Source: Alistipes sp.
GTDB lineage: Bacteria > Bacteroidota > Bacteroidia > Bacteroidales > Rikenellaceae
Reading direction: 5' to 3'
Assembly: GCA_017437045.1 (NCBI GenBank)
Contig: JAFSBY010000035.1
Coordinates: forward strand, 57,684 to 121,683
DNA: 64,000 nucleotides
Part shown: positions 43,905 through 53,596 of the stretch, piece after piece
Layout: the number at the start of each line of letters is the position of its first letter
Position numbering within the stretch: position 1 is the stretch's first letter
Notes under the pieces: generated by a model
Told to the model about the DNA's origin: nothing
The model's input: the letters and a program-made list of their open reading frames with translations, nothing else
Database searches by the model: none
Program-made: the position numbers and the translations under genes

Positions 43905-44924
43905 ATGGGATTTTTTTCACTGACACAAGAGTTGGCGATTGACCTCGGAACGGCCAATACGCTGATCATCTATAATGGCAAGGTGGTGGTCGATGAGCCG
44001 TCGATCGTCGCACTCGATGCCCATTCGGGCAAATTGATCGCCGTAGGTAGCGAAGCACAGAAGATGCACGAGAAGACCAACCCCGGCATCCGCACGATTC
44101 GCCCGCTGCGCAACGGTGTGATTGCCGACTTCAACGCCACGGAGCTCATGCTGCGCGGCCTGATCAAGAAGGTGAAGACCAAGGGATCGCTCTTTGCCCC
44201 CTCGCTGCGCATGGTGATCTGTATTCCGTCGGGTTCGACCAACGTCGAGATTCGAGCCGTACGCGACTCGGCCGAGCATGCCGGTGGCCGTGAGGTCTAT
44301 ATGATCTACGAGCCGATGGCGGCTGCGCTGGGTGCCGGCATGGATGTCGAGGCTCCCGAGGGCCACATGGTCATCGACATCGGTGGCGGTACGAGCGAGA
44401 TCGCCTGCATCTCGTTGGGCGGTATCGTCTGCTCGAAGTCGATCAACGTAGCCGGCGACGTCTTCACGTCGGATATCCAGAACTACATGCGCCAGCAGCA
44501 CGGCATCCGTGTCGGTGAGCGCACGGCCGCCAAGATCAAGCACCACATCGGTGCAGCCCTGCCCGACCTGGAGGAGGAGCCGGAGGATTTCGAGATCACG
44601 GCACCCGACATCCTGACCGCACTGCCCAAGACCGTCAAGCTCTCGTATAGCGAGATCGCCTACACGCTCGAGCACTCGATTTCGCAGCTCGACAATGCCT
44701 TGATGGAGGTGTTGCAGTCGATGCCTGCCGAGTTGTACTCGGATGTGGTGGCCAACGGTATCTACCTCACCGGTGGTGGTGCGTTGATCAAGGGATTGGA
44801 CCAACGCCTAAGCAAAAAGACCGGCATCCCGGTACACATTGCCGACGATCCGCTCCGCGCCATTGTCCGGGGTACGGGAACGGCGCTGAAGAACATCAAC
44901 CGTTTCTCGTTCCTCATGAGATAA
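43905..44924 (+). CDS. mreB: Rod shape-determining protein MreB
   Basis: 339 residues, actin-like. Phosphate-1 motif ELAIDLGTANTLIIYNGKVV, phosphate-2 DIGGGTSEIACISLGGIV, YEPMAAALGAGM and the adenosine motif LTGGGALIKGLDQRLS. Polymerises under the inner membrane and guides lateral wall synthesis. First gene of mreB-mreC-mreD-mrdA-rodA. Confidence 0.97.
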   Translation: MGFFSLTQELAIDLGTANTLIIYNGKVVVDEPSIVALDAHSGKLIAVGSEAQKMHEKTNPGIRTIRPLRNGVIADFNATELMLRGLIKKVKTKGSLFAPSLRMVICIPSGSTNVEIRAVRDSAEHAGGREVYMIYEPMAAALGAGMDVEAPEGHMVIDIGGGTSEIACISLGGIVCSKSINVAGDVFTSDIQNYMRQQHGIRVGERTAAKIKHHIGAALPDLEEEPEDFEITAPDILTALPKTVKLSYSEIAYTLEHSISQLDNALMEVLQSMPAELYSDVVANGIYLTGGGALIKGLDQRLSKKTGIPVHIADDPLRAIVRGTGTALKNINRFSFLMR

Positions 44925-44966
44925 ATCGAAATGCGGGCATGAGGCCCGCATTTCCCTTCTGTTGCT

Positions 44967-45812
44967 ATGCGTAAACTTCTGGAGTTCATCCGCAGCGTCT
45001 ATGTCACGGTGCTCTTCATCCTGCTGGAGATCCTGGCATTGGGTTACTATGCCCGTTCGACCGTCTATACCGAGGCTCGGCTCTTGGCGCAGACCAACCG
45101 ACTCTTCGGCGGGGTCAATGGGACGATCAACGACATTGGCACCTTCTTCTCGCTGGGGCGTGAGAATCGCAAACTGACCGATCGGATCGCCCAATTGGAG
45201 GAGGAGCTCTCCCGCTATCGGGAGATGGAGCAGCTGACTGCACAGGTTACCGAGATAGCCAACAACGACATGAGCAAATACAAGATGCAGACCGCCTCGA
45301 TCGTGGGCAGCACGATTGCTCATCCGCGCAACTACATCACACTCAACCGTGGACAAAACGATGGCGTGCGTCATGGCATGGCCGTAACGACCCCCGAAGG
45401 GGCTATTGTCGGCCACATCATCGCCTGCTCGGACCACTACGCGGTGGCCCTCTCGATCCTCAACATGGAGTTTCGCGCCAGCGGCTGCATCGAGGGGAGC
45501 ACCTACTACGGTGCCATCCGATGGGATGGTCGCAACCCGAACTATGTCTGGATGCAAGACCTCTCGAAGTATGCCGAACCGCAACCGGGTGATCGGGTGG
45601 TCACCTCGGGTCTGGAGCCCTACTTTCCGCAGGGGATGCTGATCGGTACGGTCGAGGAGGCGACGCTCAACGAGTTGGGCACGACCTACAACGTCCGCGT
45701 ACGTCTGGCAGCCGAGCTTACCCGATTGAGCAACCTGGTCCTGATCGAGAACATCGACCTCTACGAGATCGAACTGCTGCAAGAGCAGGTCCTGGAAAAC
45801 ACCAACAACTAA
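44967..45812 (+). CDS. mreC: Rod shape-determining protein MreC
   Basis: 281 residues. One N-terminal membrane helix (VYVTVLFILLEILALGYYA), a coiled coil (GRENRKLTDRIAQLEEELSRY) and the beta-rich periplasmic domain (NYITLNRGQNDGVRHGMAVTTPEGAIVGHI, GDRVVTSGLEPYFPQGMLIGTV). It links MreB to the wall-synthesis enzymes and activates PBP2. 42 bases after mreB, 25 before mreD. Confidence 0.94.
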   Translation: MRKLLEFIRSVYVTVLFILLEILALGYYARSTVYTEARLLAQTNRLFGGVNGTINDIGTFFSLGRENRKLTDRIAQLEEELSRYREMEQLTAQVTEIANNDMSKYKMQTASIVGSTIAHPRNYITLNRGQNDGVRHGMAVTTPEGAIVGHIIACSDHYAVALSILNMEFRASGCIEGSTYYGAIRWDGRNPNYVWMQDLSKYAEPQPGDRVVTSGLEPYFPQGMLIGTVEEATLNELGTTYNVRVRLAAELTRLSNLVLIENIDLYEIELLQEQVLENTNN

Positions 45813-45837
45813 CCACAACTGCAGCTACACCAACACT

Positions 45838-46359
45838 ATGTATCGTACACCCTCCTACATATTGCTCTTTATCGTGATGGCCTTGTCGCAGATCTTTCTG
45901 TTCAACAACCTCTCGATCAGCTCTTACTTTGCCCCGCTCGTCTATCTGGTCTTTCTGATCATGTTACCGCTCGAGCTACCCCCGATTGCCATGTTGGGGT
46001 TGGGACTGCTGACCGGTGTCACGATGGACTTCACGATGGGCATCGCGGGTCTGAATACGATCGTCTCGCTGGCAATCGTATTTGTCCGTCCCTACTGGAT
46101 TCGCCTGCTCACTCCGCGTGAGGATATGCGCGACGAGGGTATTCCCTCGCGTGGTCGTCTGGGCAAACGCCTCTTCTGGAGCTATGCAGTCGGCATGGTC
46201 TTGATCCACCACACGCTCTTCTTCCTGCTCGAATCGCTCTCGTGGGCCCACCTTCCCGGTACCCTCTTGCGCATTCTGCTGAGCAGCATCGGCACCCTCT
46301 TCCTGGTGGGTGTCACCGAACGTATCTTTGTTTCACACATCAAATCGCAAATCCTATGA
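45838..46359 (+). CDS. mreD: Rod shape-determining protein MreD
   Basis: 173 residues, about five membrane helices (YILLFIVMALSQIFLFNNLS, LIMLPLELPPIAMLGLGLLT, IAGLNTIVSLAIVFV). Weakly conserved family, assigned from topology and from position between mreC and the PBP2 gene. Its stop overlaps the mrdA start (ATGA at 46356). Confidence 0.9.
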   Translation: MYRTPSYILLFIVMALSQIFLFNNLSISSYFAPLVYLVFLIMLPLELPPIAMLGLGLLTGVTMDFTMGIAGLNTIVSLAIVFVRPYWIRLLTPREDMRDEGIPSRGRLGKRLFWSYAVGMVLIHHTLFFLLESLSWAHLPGTLLRILLSSIGTLFLVGVTERIFVSHIKSQIL

Positions 46360-48194
46360 TCGACCGCCACGAAGGTTTCTTACGCATGCGGACCTTGCAG
46401 GCCATCGTATTGCTCATTTTTGCGGTTATCGGTCTGCGAGTAGCCTACATTCAACTCATAGACCCGCGTTACAAGGAGTTGGCTCGTACGAATGTCATGT
46501 TCTCGCAGGTGGAGTATGCTCCGCGAGGCGAGATCTTCGACCGCAACGGCAACTATATAGCCCAAAACCGCGAATGTTACGACTTGATGGTCATCTATCG
46601 GGACATCAACAAGCATGGTTTTGACTCGGTGCGATTCTGTCAGATCGCCGGCATCGACCTGCCCCGTCTGCGCACACGTCTCAAGCAGGCTCGCCAAAAT
46701 CCGCGTGCCCCCTTTCTGATCACGAACTTCCTCTCCAAGGAGGAGAAGTTGCGTTTCGATGTCGGTGGCTTCGACGGATTCTATACGGTCAGCCGTACGA
46801 TCCGCTCCTACCCGACCCCGATTGGTGGCAATCTGCTCGGTGAGGTCGGCCTGCCCAGCGAGAATTACCGCAAACTGCATCCGGAGGTGCATCCCAACGA
46901 ATACATCGGCCGCACGGGTATCGAGAAGGCCTACGACTATGTGTTACGTGGCAAACGCGGCATCCGTGTGTTGGAGCGCAACACGCATGGAGCCTTGAAG
47001 GGCTCGTTCATGGATGGTATCTTCGATACGCTCCCCGAGCCGGGCAAGAACATCGTCTGCACGATCGACGCCAAATTGCAATTGATGGGCGAGGAGCTGA
47101 TGGCAGGCAAGGTGGGTGGTGCCATTGCCATCGAACCGGCTACGGGCGAGATTCTGATGATGGTCTCCTCACCGACCTTCGACCCCGACCGATTGGTGGG
47201 CCGCAATCGCAGTCGTACCTACGCCGAGCTGTTACAAAATCCGCGTAACCCGCTCTATAACCGCGCCGTGCAGGGTCGCTATCCGCCCGGATCGACCTTC
47301 AAATTAGCCCAGGCACTCATCGGCCTGGAGGAGGGGGTACTCCAAGCTCACGACATGCACCCCTGCCACAATGGCTACTCCGTAGGTCGCGGTGTAAAGT
47401 GCCACAGCCACAAATCGCCCATCGACCTCTATTATGCCATTGCCACCTCGTGCAACGCATACTTCTGCTACGTTTTCCGCGATATCCTCGATAATAAAGC
47501 GCATGGCGGCGTGAAAAACGGTTTTGATGTGTGGCATAACTATGTGGAGAGCTTCGGATTTGGCGGACGCCTCGGCTCGGACTTTCTCGATGAGAGCTCG
47601 GGTGCACTCCCTTCGCGTGCCCGCTACGATCGCGTCTATCACGGGTCGTGGAACTCGCTGACCGTCCTTTCGCTCTCGATCGGACAGGGTGAGATGCTCT
47701 GCTCGCCGTTGCAGTTGGCAAACTTTGCCGCCACGATTGCCAATCGAGGCTATTACTACACGCCGCATATCGTCAAGCAGATCGAGGGCATCGACTCGAT
47801 CGACAGCCGTTTCCGCGAACGTCACTACACGATGATCGACCCGAAGCACTACGAGACGATCATCCAGGGGATGTGGGACGGTGTCAATAAAGAGGGAACC
47901 TCGACGGCTGCACGTCTGGAGGGGTTTGATGTCTGCGGTAAGACCGGTACGGCCCAGAACCCCAATGGTAAAGACCATTCGACCTTCTTGAGCTTTGCAC
48001 CGCGCAACAACCCGAAGATTGCCATCTCGGTCTATATCGAACATGGTGGCTTCGGTGCCTCGGCGGCACTGCCGATCGCCTCGCTGCTCGAGGAGTACTA
48101 TCTGACGGACACGATTCGTCGTCCCGCCCTGTATCAACGTATGAAAGAGTTAAAAATCGCCCACCCCAATGACAACAAGAAGAAGCGTCAATAG
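46356..48194 (+). CDS. mrdA: Penicillin-binding protein 2, peptidoglycan transpeptidase of the elongasome
   Basis: 612 residues from the ATG at 46356. N-terminal membrane helix (LQAIVLLIFAVIGLRVAYIQ), pedestal domain (APRGEIFDRNGNYIAQNRE) and transpeptidase domain. The active-site Ser lies in PPGSTFK (about 313), TSCN at about 364 and GKTGTAQNPNGKDHS at about 529. It cross-links new wall together with RodA. It overlaps mreD by 4 bases and rodA by 26, indicating coupled translation. The frame is open upstream, but that part belongs to mreD. Confidence 0.96.
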   Translation: MIDRHEGFLRMRTLQAIVLLIFAVIGLRVAYIQLIDPRYKELARTNVMFSQVEYAPRGEIFDRNGNYIAQNRECYDLMVIYRDINKHGFDSVRFCQIAGIDLPRLRTRLKQARQNPRAPFLITNFLSKEEKLRFDVGGFDGFYTVSRTIRSYPTPIGGNLLGEVGLPSENYRKLHPEVHPNEYIGRTGIEKAYDYVLRGKRGIRVLERNTHGALKGSFMDGIFDTLPEPGKNIVCTIDAKLQLMGEELMAGKVGGAIAIEPATGEILMMVSSPTFDPDRLVGRNRSRTYAELLQNPRNPLYNRAVQGRYPPGSTFKLAQALIGLEEGVLQAHDMHPCHNGYSVGRGVKCHSHKSPIDLYYAIATSCNAYFCYVFRDILDNKAHGGVKNGFDVWHNYVESFGFGGRLGSDFLDESSGALPSRARYDRVYHGSWNSLTVLSLSIGQGEMLCSPLQLANFAATIANRGYYYTPHIVKQIEGIDSIDSRFRERHYTMIDPKHYETIIQGMWDGVNKEGTSTAARLEGFDVCGKTGTAQNPNGKDHSTFLSFAPRNNPKIAISVYIEHGGFGASAALPIASLLEEYYLTDTIRRPALYQRMKELKIAHPNDNKKKRQ

Positions 48195-49617
48195 CGGATC
48201 ACTCCTCGAAGGAGTCGATTTAGGAGCCGTCTTGCTCTACCTGCTGATCGTCTTGATCGGGTGGGTCTCCATTACAGCGGCCTCGTACAACGAAGAGATC
48301 ACCAGCCTCTTCTCGTTCAGCCATTTCTACATCAAACAGGCCATTTGGGTCGGATTGGCGCTTATCGTAGCCCTCTTCGTCCTGCTGATCGACTCTCAAT
48401 ATTACCACCGTTATGCCTATCCGCTCTATCTGGCCGGTCTGGGCGTCTTGCTCCTAACGCTCGTTGCCGGATCGACAAAGAATGGCGCCAAGGCGTGGTT
48501 CGAGTTAGGCTCGTTTGCCATACAACCCATCGAGTTTGTGAAGATCGCCACGGCTCTGGCGCTGGCGCGTCTGATGAGTGAATACTCCTTCTCGATTACC
48601 AAGGTCGGCGACATCATCAAGAGTGGCTTGATCATCTGCGCCCCGCTGCTGATCGTGATTTTGCAAAACGATACCGGATCGGGCATCGTGCTCGGCTCGT
48701 TCCTGATGGTCTTCTACCGCGAGGGGTTGAATAAGTGGCTCTGCATTCCGGTGCTGCTCGTCGCTACGCTCTTCATCCTCTCGTTTGTGTTGCCACCCCT
48801 GACCATGCTGGTCTTGCTGCTGCTCGTCTGTGTCCTGTCGGAGATGATGATCACGCGGCAAATGCGCTCGCGCCTGAGCTTTCTGGCTGCTATCTTCCTG
48901 ACTGCCTTCGTTGTGCAGGCCCTCTGCTCGCTGTTTTGGCCCGGGAAGATCGACTTCTACATGGCCCTGCTGATGGTCTCGTCGGTGGCCGCCCTCGGTG
49001 TGGCGATCTATGCTTTCCGTGCCAAGTTGGCTGCCACCTTCATCACGCTGGCCCTCTTTGTGGGCTCGATCATCTTCCTGCCTACGACCAACTACCTGTT
49101 CAACTCGGTGCTCAAGAGCCACCAGCAAGACCGTATCTTAAGTTTCTTGGGCGTGCTCGATGATCCGCGTGGTGCCGACTTCAACGTGCGCCAGGCCAAG
49201 ATCGCCATCGGATCGGGCGGTCTCTTTGGAAAGGGATTTTTGGAAAGTACACAGATCAAAAACGGCTTTGTGCCCGAGAAACATACCGACTTCATCTTCT
49301 GCACGCTGGGGGAGGAGTGGGGATTCGTGGGTACCTCGTTCGTGTTGGCCCTCTTCTGCCTGCTCATTCTCAAACTGATGCGCATGGGTGAACGGCAAGA
49401 GGAGCCCTTTGGCCGCATCTATTGCTACTGCGTGGCTTCGATCTTGATGTTCCACGTGCTGGTCAATATCGGCATGACCATCGGCCTGATGCCCGTGATG
49501 GGTATCCCGCTGCCCTTCATGAGCTACGGAGGTTCGTCGCTGATCGCCTTTACGATCTTGCTCTTTATCGCTATCCGCCTCGATGCCTCCACGCGTAGAT
49601 TTTCGTTCAACAAATAA
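48169..49617 (+). CDS. rodA: Rod shape-determining protein RodA, peptidoglycan glycosyltransferase (SEDS family)
   Basis: 482 residues, about ten membrane helices. SEDS motifs KNGAKAWFELGSFAIQPIEFVKIATALALAR, RQAKIAIGSGGLFGKGFLES, HTDFIFCTLGEEWGFVGT, and the C-terminal NIGMTIGLMPVMGIPLPFMSYGGSS. It polymerises glycan strands from lipid II and partners with PBP2, encoded just before. The middle (about 200-330) is longer than in E. coli RodA. Confidence 0.96.
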   Translation: MTTRRSVNSGSLLEGVDLGAVLLYLLIVLIGWVSITAASYNEEITSLFSFSHFYIKQAIWVGLALIVALFVLLIDSQYYHRYAYPLYLAGLGVLLLTLVAGSTKNGAKAWFELGSFAIQPIEFVKIATALALARLMSEYSFSITKVGDIIKSGLIICAPLLIVILQNDTGSGIVLGSFLMVFYREGLNKWLCIPVLLVATLFILSFVLPPLTMLVLLLLVCVLSEMMITRQMRSRLSFLAAIFLTAFVVQALCSLFWPGKIDFYMALLMVSSVAALGVAIYAFRAKLAATFITLALFVGSIIFLPTTNYLFNSVLKSHQQDRILSFLGVLDDPRGADFNVRQAKIAIGSGGLFGKGFLESTQIKNGFVPEKHTDFIFCTLGEEWGFVGTSFVLALFCLLILKLMRMGERQEEPFGRIYCYCVASILMFHVLVNIGMTIGLMPVMGIPLPFMSYGGSSLIAFTILLFIAIRLDASTRRFSFNK

Positions 49618-49626
49618 ACGCCACCT

Positions 49627-52200
49627 ATGATTCACTATAATCCCAATGGTCTGACAGACGAACAAGTCGCTCGAAGCCGTGAGGAGCATGGCTCGAATCG
49701 ACTGACCCCGGCCAAGGACGACTCGGCCTGGGAGTTGCTGATCGAGAAGTTCCGCGACCCGATTATCCGCATCCTCCTCGTTGCAGCCGTCTTGTCACTC
49801 ATTTTGGGAATTATCGAACACGATCTTACGGAGTCGATCGGCATTATCTCTGCCATCCTGCTGGCTACGTTGGTCGGTTTTTGGTTCGAGTGGGATGCCC
49901 AGCGACGCTTCCGCCGGCTCAACAGCGTCAATGACGATGTGCCGGTGAAGGTCAAGCGCAACGGCGTGATGTGTCAGATTCCGCGCCACGAGGTGGTGGT
50001 GGGCGATTTGGTCTATATCGAAAGCGGTGAAACGATTCCGGCCGATGGTGAGTTGGTCGAGACGGTCTCGTTGCGCATCAACGAATCGACCCTCACGGGT
50101 GAGCCGGAGACCGAGAAGAGTGCCGATTCCACCCAATTCGACCCCGAGGCGACCTATCCAACCAACATGGCTCTGCGAGGTACGACCGTCACCGATGGTT
50201 ACGGGCAGCTGGTCATCACGGCCGTAGGCGATCACAGCGAGGCGGGCCGCGTCACCGAGCAGGCAACGATCGATAGTGGGGAGCAGACCCCGTTGAATCG
50301 GCAGTTGGAGCGGCTCTCGCAACTCATTGGCAAGATCGGTATCGCCCTTTCCATTGCCATCTTTGTCATTCTGCTCCTCAAAGCCTTCTTCGCCGAGGGA
50401 CTCTGGCAACAGGAGTGGATCGCCATTGCCGAATACATCATCCACCTCTTCATGCTCTCGGTAGCGATCATCGTTATGGCCGTACCCGAAGGATTGCCCA
50501 TGTCGATTACCCTCTCGTTGGCCATGTCCATGCGACGGATGTTGCGCACGAACAATCTGGTGCGCAAGATGCACGCCTGCGAGACGATGGGTGCCGTCAC
50601 CGTCATCTGTACCGATAAGACTGGCACGCTGACCCAAAACCGCATGTCGGTCAGCGAGTTGAAACTCTGCGGGGAACTGCCGATGGAGGAGTTGGCCGAG
50701 GTGATTGCCCTCAACTCAACCGCCTTCCTTGATAACGATGGTCATATTCTGGGAAATTCAACCGAAGGGGCGATGCTCCACCATCTGCTCGATCTTGGGT
50801 ATGACTACCGTCAGCTGCGTGAGCAGGCGACGATCTGCAGCCGCCAGACCTTCTCGACCCATACGAAGTACATGGCAACGGTGATTCGTCGCTCGCCACA
50901 ACAGCCGCTGCGCCTCTGCATCAAGGGTGCTCCGGAGATTGTCCTCACGATGTGTGCTCGCAACGAGTCGAACGATCCGATCCGTCAAACACTGTTGGAC
51001 TACCAACAACGTGGCATGCGTACGCTTGCCATCGCCTGGGCCGATACGACCGAAGAGGAGGTCAGCGAGGCTATTGCCGGATCAACCATTCACTTGGCAG
51101 CGATCGTAGCCATTGCCGATCCCGTACGCGAGGATGTCCCGGCCGCCGTGGCCGACTGCCTCTCGGCCGGCATCGCCATCAAGATCGTCACGGGCGACAC
51201 GGCCGCTACGGCGACCGAGATTGCCCGTCAGATCGGTCTGTGGGACGATCAGACGGATGATGAGCAGAATCGCATGACCGGACCGGAGTTTGCCGCCATG
51301 AGCGACGAAGAGCTTTTGGAGCGTATCGATCAGCTCAAAATCTTATCGCGCGCCCGCCCGCTCGACAAACAGCGGCTCGTGCAGCTCCTGCAACGCAGAG
51401 GCGAGGTGGTAGCCGTGACGGGCGATGGCACGAACGATGCTCCGGCCTTGAATTTTGCCAACGTGGGTCTCTCGATGGGATCGGGTACGGCGGTAGCCAA
51501 AGAGGCCTCCGACATCACCCTGCTCGACGACTCGTTTGCCTCGATTGCTACGGCCGTCATGTGGGGACGTTCGCTCTATCGTAACATCCAGCGCTTTGTA
51601 CTCTTCCAGCTGACGATCAACTTTGTCGCCATCGTCATCTGCTTTGTCAGTGCCATTGCCGGCTCCGAAATGCCCCTCACGGTGGTGCAAATTCTCTGGG
51701 TGAACATCATCATGGATACCTTTGCCGCGATGGCGATGGCCTCGTTGCCCCCTTCGCGCGAGGTGATGCGCGACAAGCCGCGTCCCTGCAACGAGTTCAT
51801 CATCACCCCCTCGATGGTACGGATGATTCTCGGCTGTGGCTCGGTGATGATCATCGTCCTGTTGAGCATGCTCTTCGGATGGGGGCTCCCCTCGCTCTAC
51901 GAACAGACCATCTTCTTCACGACCTTCGTGCTGCTGCAGTTCTGGAACATGTTCAACGCCAAACGGTTCGAGGCGCGTCATTCGGCCTTTACCCAACTGA
52001 AGGGGTGCGGGGAGTTCTTCCTGATTTTAGGATTGATTCTGCTCGGACAATGGCTCATCGTGGAGTTTGGCGGCGAGATCTTCCGCACCGAGCCACTACC
52101 GGCCAAAGAGTGGGCCATCTTGTTTGGTGCAACCTCCCTGCTGGCCATCGGGGGCGATCTGTTGCTCTCGCTGCGTCATCGCCTGCAACGCAAAGCGTAA
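49627..52200 (+). CDS. Calcium-translocating P-type ATPase, PMCA type
   Basis: 857 residues. Actuator domain motif STLTGEPETEKS (usually TGES), membrane motif AVPEGLPMSITLSLAMSM with the ion-site PEGL, phosphorylation site CTDKTGTLTQNRM (Asp at about 330), KGAPEIVL, and the hinge TGDGTNDAPALNFANVGLSMG. Ten membrane helices. The N-terminal cytosolic stretch and PEGLP fit plasma-membrane Ca-ATPases; substrate calcium is likely, not proven. It starts 9 bases after rodA and is probably the last gene of the rod-shape operon. Confidence 0.93.
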   Translation: MIHYNPNGLTDEQVARSREEHGSNRLTPAKDDSAWELLIEKFRDPIIRILLVAAVLSLILGIIEHDLTESIGIISAILLATLVGFWFEWDAQRRFRRLNSVNDDVPVKVKRNGVMCQIPRHEVVVGDLVYIESGETIPADGELVETVSLRINESTLTGEPETEKSADSTQFDPEATYPTNMALRGTTVTDGYGQLVITAVGDHSEAGRVTEQATIDSGEQTPLNRQLERLSQLIGKIGIALSIAIFVILLLKAFFAEGLWQQEWIAIAEYIIHLFMLSVAIIVMAVPEGLPMSITLSLAMSMRRMLRTNNLVRKMHACETMGAVTVICTDKTGTLTQNRMSVSELKLCGELPMEELAEVIALNSTAFLDNDGHILGNSTEGAMLHHLLDLGYDYRQLREQATICSRQTFSTHTKYMATVIRRSPQQPLRLCIKGAPEIVLTMCARNESNDPIRQTLLDYQQRGMRTLAIAWADTTEEEVSEAIAGSTIHLAAIVAIADPVREDVPAAVADCLSAGIAIKIVTGDTAATATEIARQIGLWDDQTDDEQNRMTGPEFAAMSDEELLERIDQLKILSRARPLDKQRLVQLLQRRGEVVAVTGDGTNDAPALNFANVGLSMGSGTAVAKEASDITLLDDSFASIATAVMWGRSLYRNIQRFVLFQLTINFVAIVICFVSAIAGSEMPLTVVQILWVNIIMDTFAAMAMASLPPSREVMRDKPRPCNEFIITPSMVRMILGCGSVMIIVLLSMLFGWGLPSLYEQTIFFTTFVLLQFWNMFNAKRFEARHSAFTQLKGCGEFFLILGLILLGQWLIVEFGGEIFRTEPLPAKEWAILFGATSLLAIGGDLLLSLRHRLQRKA

Positions 52201-52229
52201 CGCGATTTTCGGAGAACCACAAAGAAATG

Positions 52230-52267
52230 AAAGAGGGTGTCTGACCAATCTTGGCAGCACCCTCTTT
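52230..52267. terminator. Terminator between the Ca-ATPase and metY genes
   Basis: AAAGAGGGTG (52230-52239) pairs with CACCCTCTTT (52258-52267). It lies between convergent genes and can act on both. Confidence 0.85.
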
Positions 52268-52308
52268 TGCTTACGTGTTCAACGGGGAATCACCCACATC
52301 CTCACCGA

Positions 52309-53592
52309 TTAAATAGCCTGAAAAGCCTCCTCGAAATCGGCAATCAGATCCTCCGGATGTTCCAAACCGGCCGAGATGCGCAACAACGTAGGCGTCACAC
52401 CTGCAGCCTTCAAATCGGCCTCCGAGAGTTGTTTGTGGGTTGTCGATGCCGGATGCGTGATCACGGTAATCGAATCGCCGATCATGGTCATGTGGGCGGC
52501 CAACTTTTGCGCCTCAACAAATTGCACGGTGCTCTCCAGCGTGCCCTTCAGTTCAATCGTAAAGACGGCCGAAGAGCCGTAGCGGTAGTACTTCTTGGCA
52601 TGGGCATAGCTCGGGTGATCCTCAAATCCGACGAAGCTCACACGCGCCACCTTTGGATGGTTACGGCAATATTCGGCCAACTTCCAGGTCGTCTCCACCT
52701 CTTGGCGCACACGCAACGAAAGGGTCTCCAAGCCGATCATCATCAGGTAGCTATCGAAAGGCGAGGGGCAGCAACCGAAGTCGCGCAGGCCATCGACACG
52801 ACACTTCACCACAAAGGCAGCCGCACCAAACGCCTCGGCAAAATTCAGCCCATGATAGCCCTCCGACGGGCCATCAATCTGCGGGAACTTGCCATTGCGC
52901 CAATTGTAATTACCGCCATCGACGATCACGCCCCCCATCGCCGTACCGTGGCCATTGATCCACTTCGTAGCCGAATCGACCACGATATTGGCACCCCAAT
53001 CGAAGGGGTTGCAGAGGTAGCCCGCTGCGCCAAAGGTGTTATCGACCACGAAGGGTACATCCTTTTGACGCGCCACAGCCGCCAAGGCCTCCAGGTCGAG
53101 CACCGCACAGGTCGGATTGCCCATGCTCTCGACATAGATGGCGCGGGTCTTCTCGTCGCAAAGGGCGGCAAAAGCGGCCGGATCCTCCGACGCGGCGATA
53201 CGCACCTCGATACCAAGATTGCGCAGCGAGATGCGGAACTGATTGTAGGTGCCCCCGTAGAGATAGGGCGAGGCAACGATATTTTCGCCTTGCTTAGCCA
53301 AAGCGGTGACCGTCAGCAGGATAGCCGACATACCCGAAGCTACGGCAAGCGCACCCACCGCTCCATAGAGGGCGGCAATGCGCTCCTCATAGGCCGAGGT
53401 CGTCGGATTTTGCAGGCGGGTGTAGATGTTGCCACCTTCGCTCAACTCGAAGAGTTTGGCGGCATAGTCGCAACTCTTGAACCGATAGGCTGCCGTGGGA
53501 TAGATACCTACCCCACGTGCGCCATTTTCGATTGCAGGATCGAGTCCGGCATGGATCTGTCGGGTCTCGAAACGATACTTTTTGTAGTCCAT
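52309..53592 (-). CDS. metY: O-acetylhomoserine aminocarboxypropyltransferase (sulfhydrylase)
   Basis: 427 residues from the ATG at 53592 (MDYKKYRFETRQIHAG). PLP-dependent Cys/Met metabolism family: TRLQNPTTSAYEERIAALYG, VASGMSAI, VDNTFGAAGYLCNPFDWGANIVVDSATKWINGHG with the Schiff-base Lys in SATKW. The long FDWGA...NGHGT form is MetY rather than MetB. It makes homocysteine from O-acetylhomoserine and sulfide, supplying methionine for MetK. It starts 4 bases after gcvT. Confidence 0.95.
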   Translation of the reverse strand: MDYKKYRFETRQIHAGLDPAIENGARGVGIYPTAAYRFKSCDYAAKLFELSEGGNIYTRLQNPTTSAYEERIAALYGAVGALAVASGMSAILLTVTALAKQGENIVASPYLYGGTYNQFRISLRNLGIEVRIAASEDPAAFAALCDEKTRAIYVESMGNPTCAVLDLEALAAVARQKDVPFVVDNTFGAAGYLCNPFDWGANIVVDSATKWINGHGTAMGGVIVDGGNYNWRNGKFPQIDGPSEGYHGLNFAEAFGAAAFVVKCRVDGLRDFGCCPSPFDSYLMMIGLETLSLRVRQEVETTWKLAEYCRNHPKVARVSFVGFEDHPSYAHAKKYYRYGSSAVFTIELKGTLESTVQFVEAQKLAAHMTMIGDSITVITHPASTTHKQLSEADLKAAGVTPTLLRISAGLEHPEDLIADFEEAFQAI

Positions 53593-53596
53593 AAGA

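Noticed and set aside
46242-46355. Longer start of PBP2
   Set aside because: The extra codons are the out-of-frame end of mreD. The ATG overlapping the mreD stop is the normal coupling arrangement.
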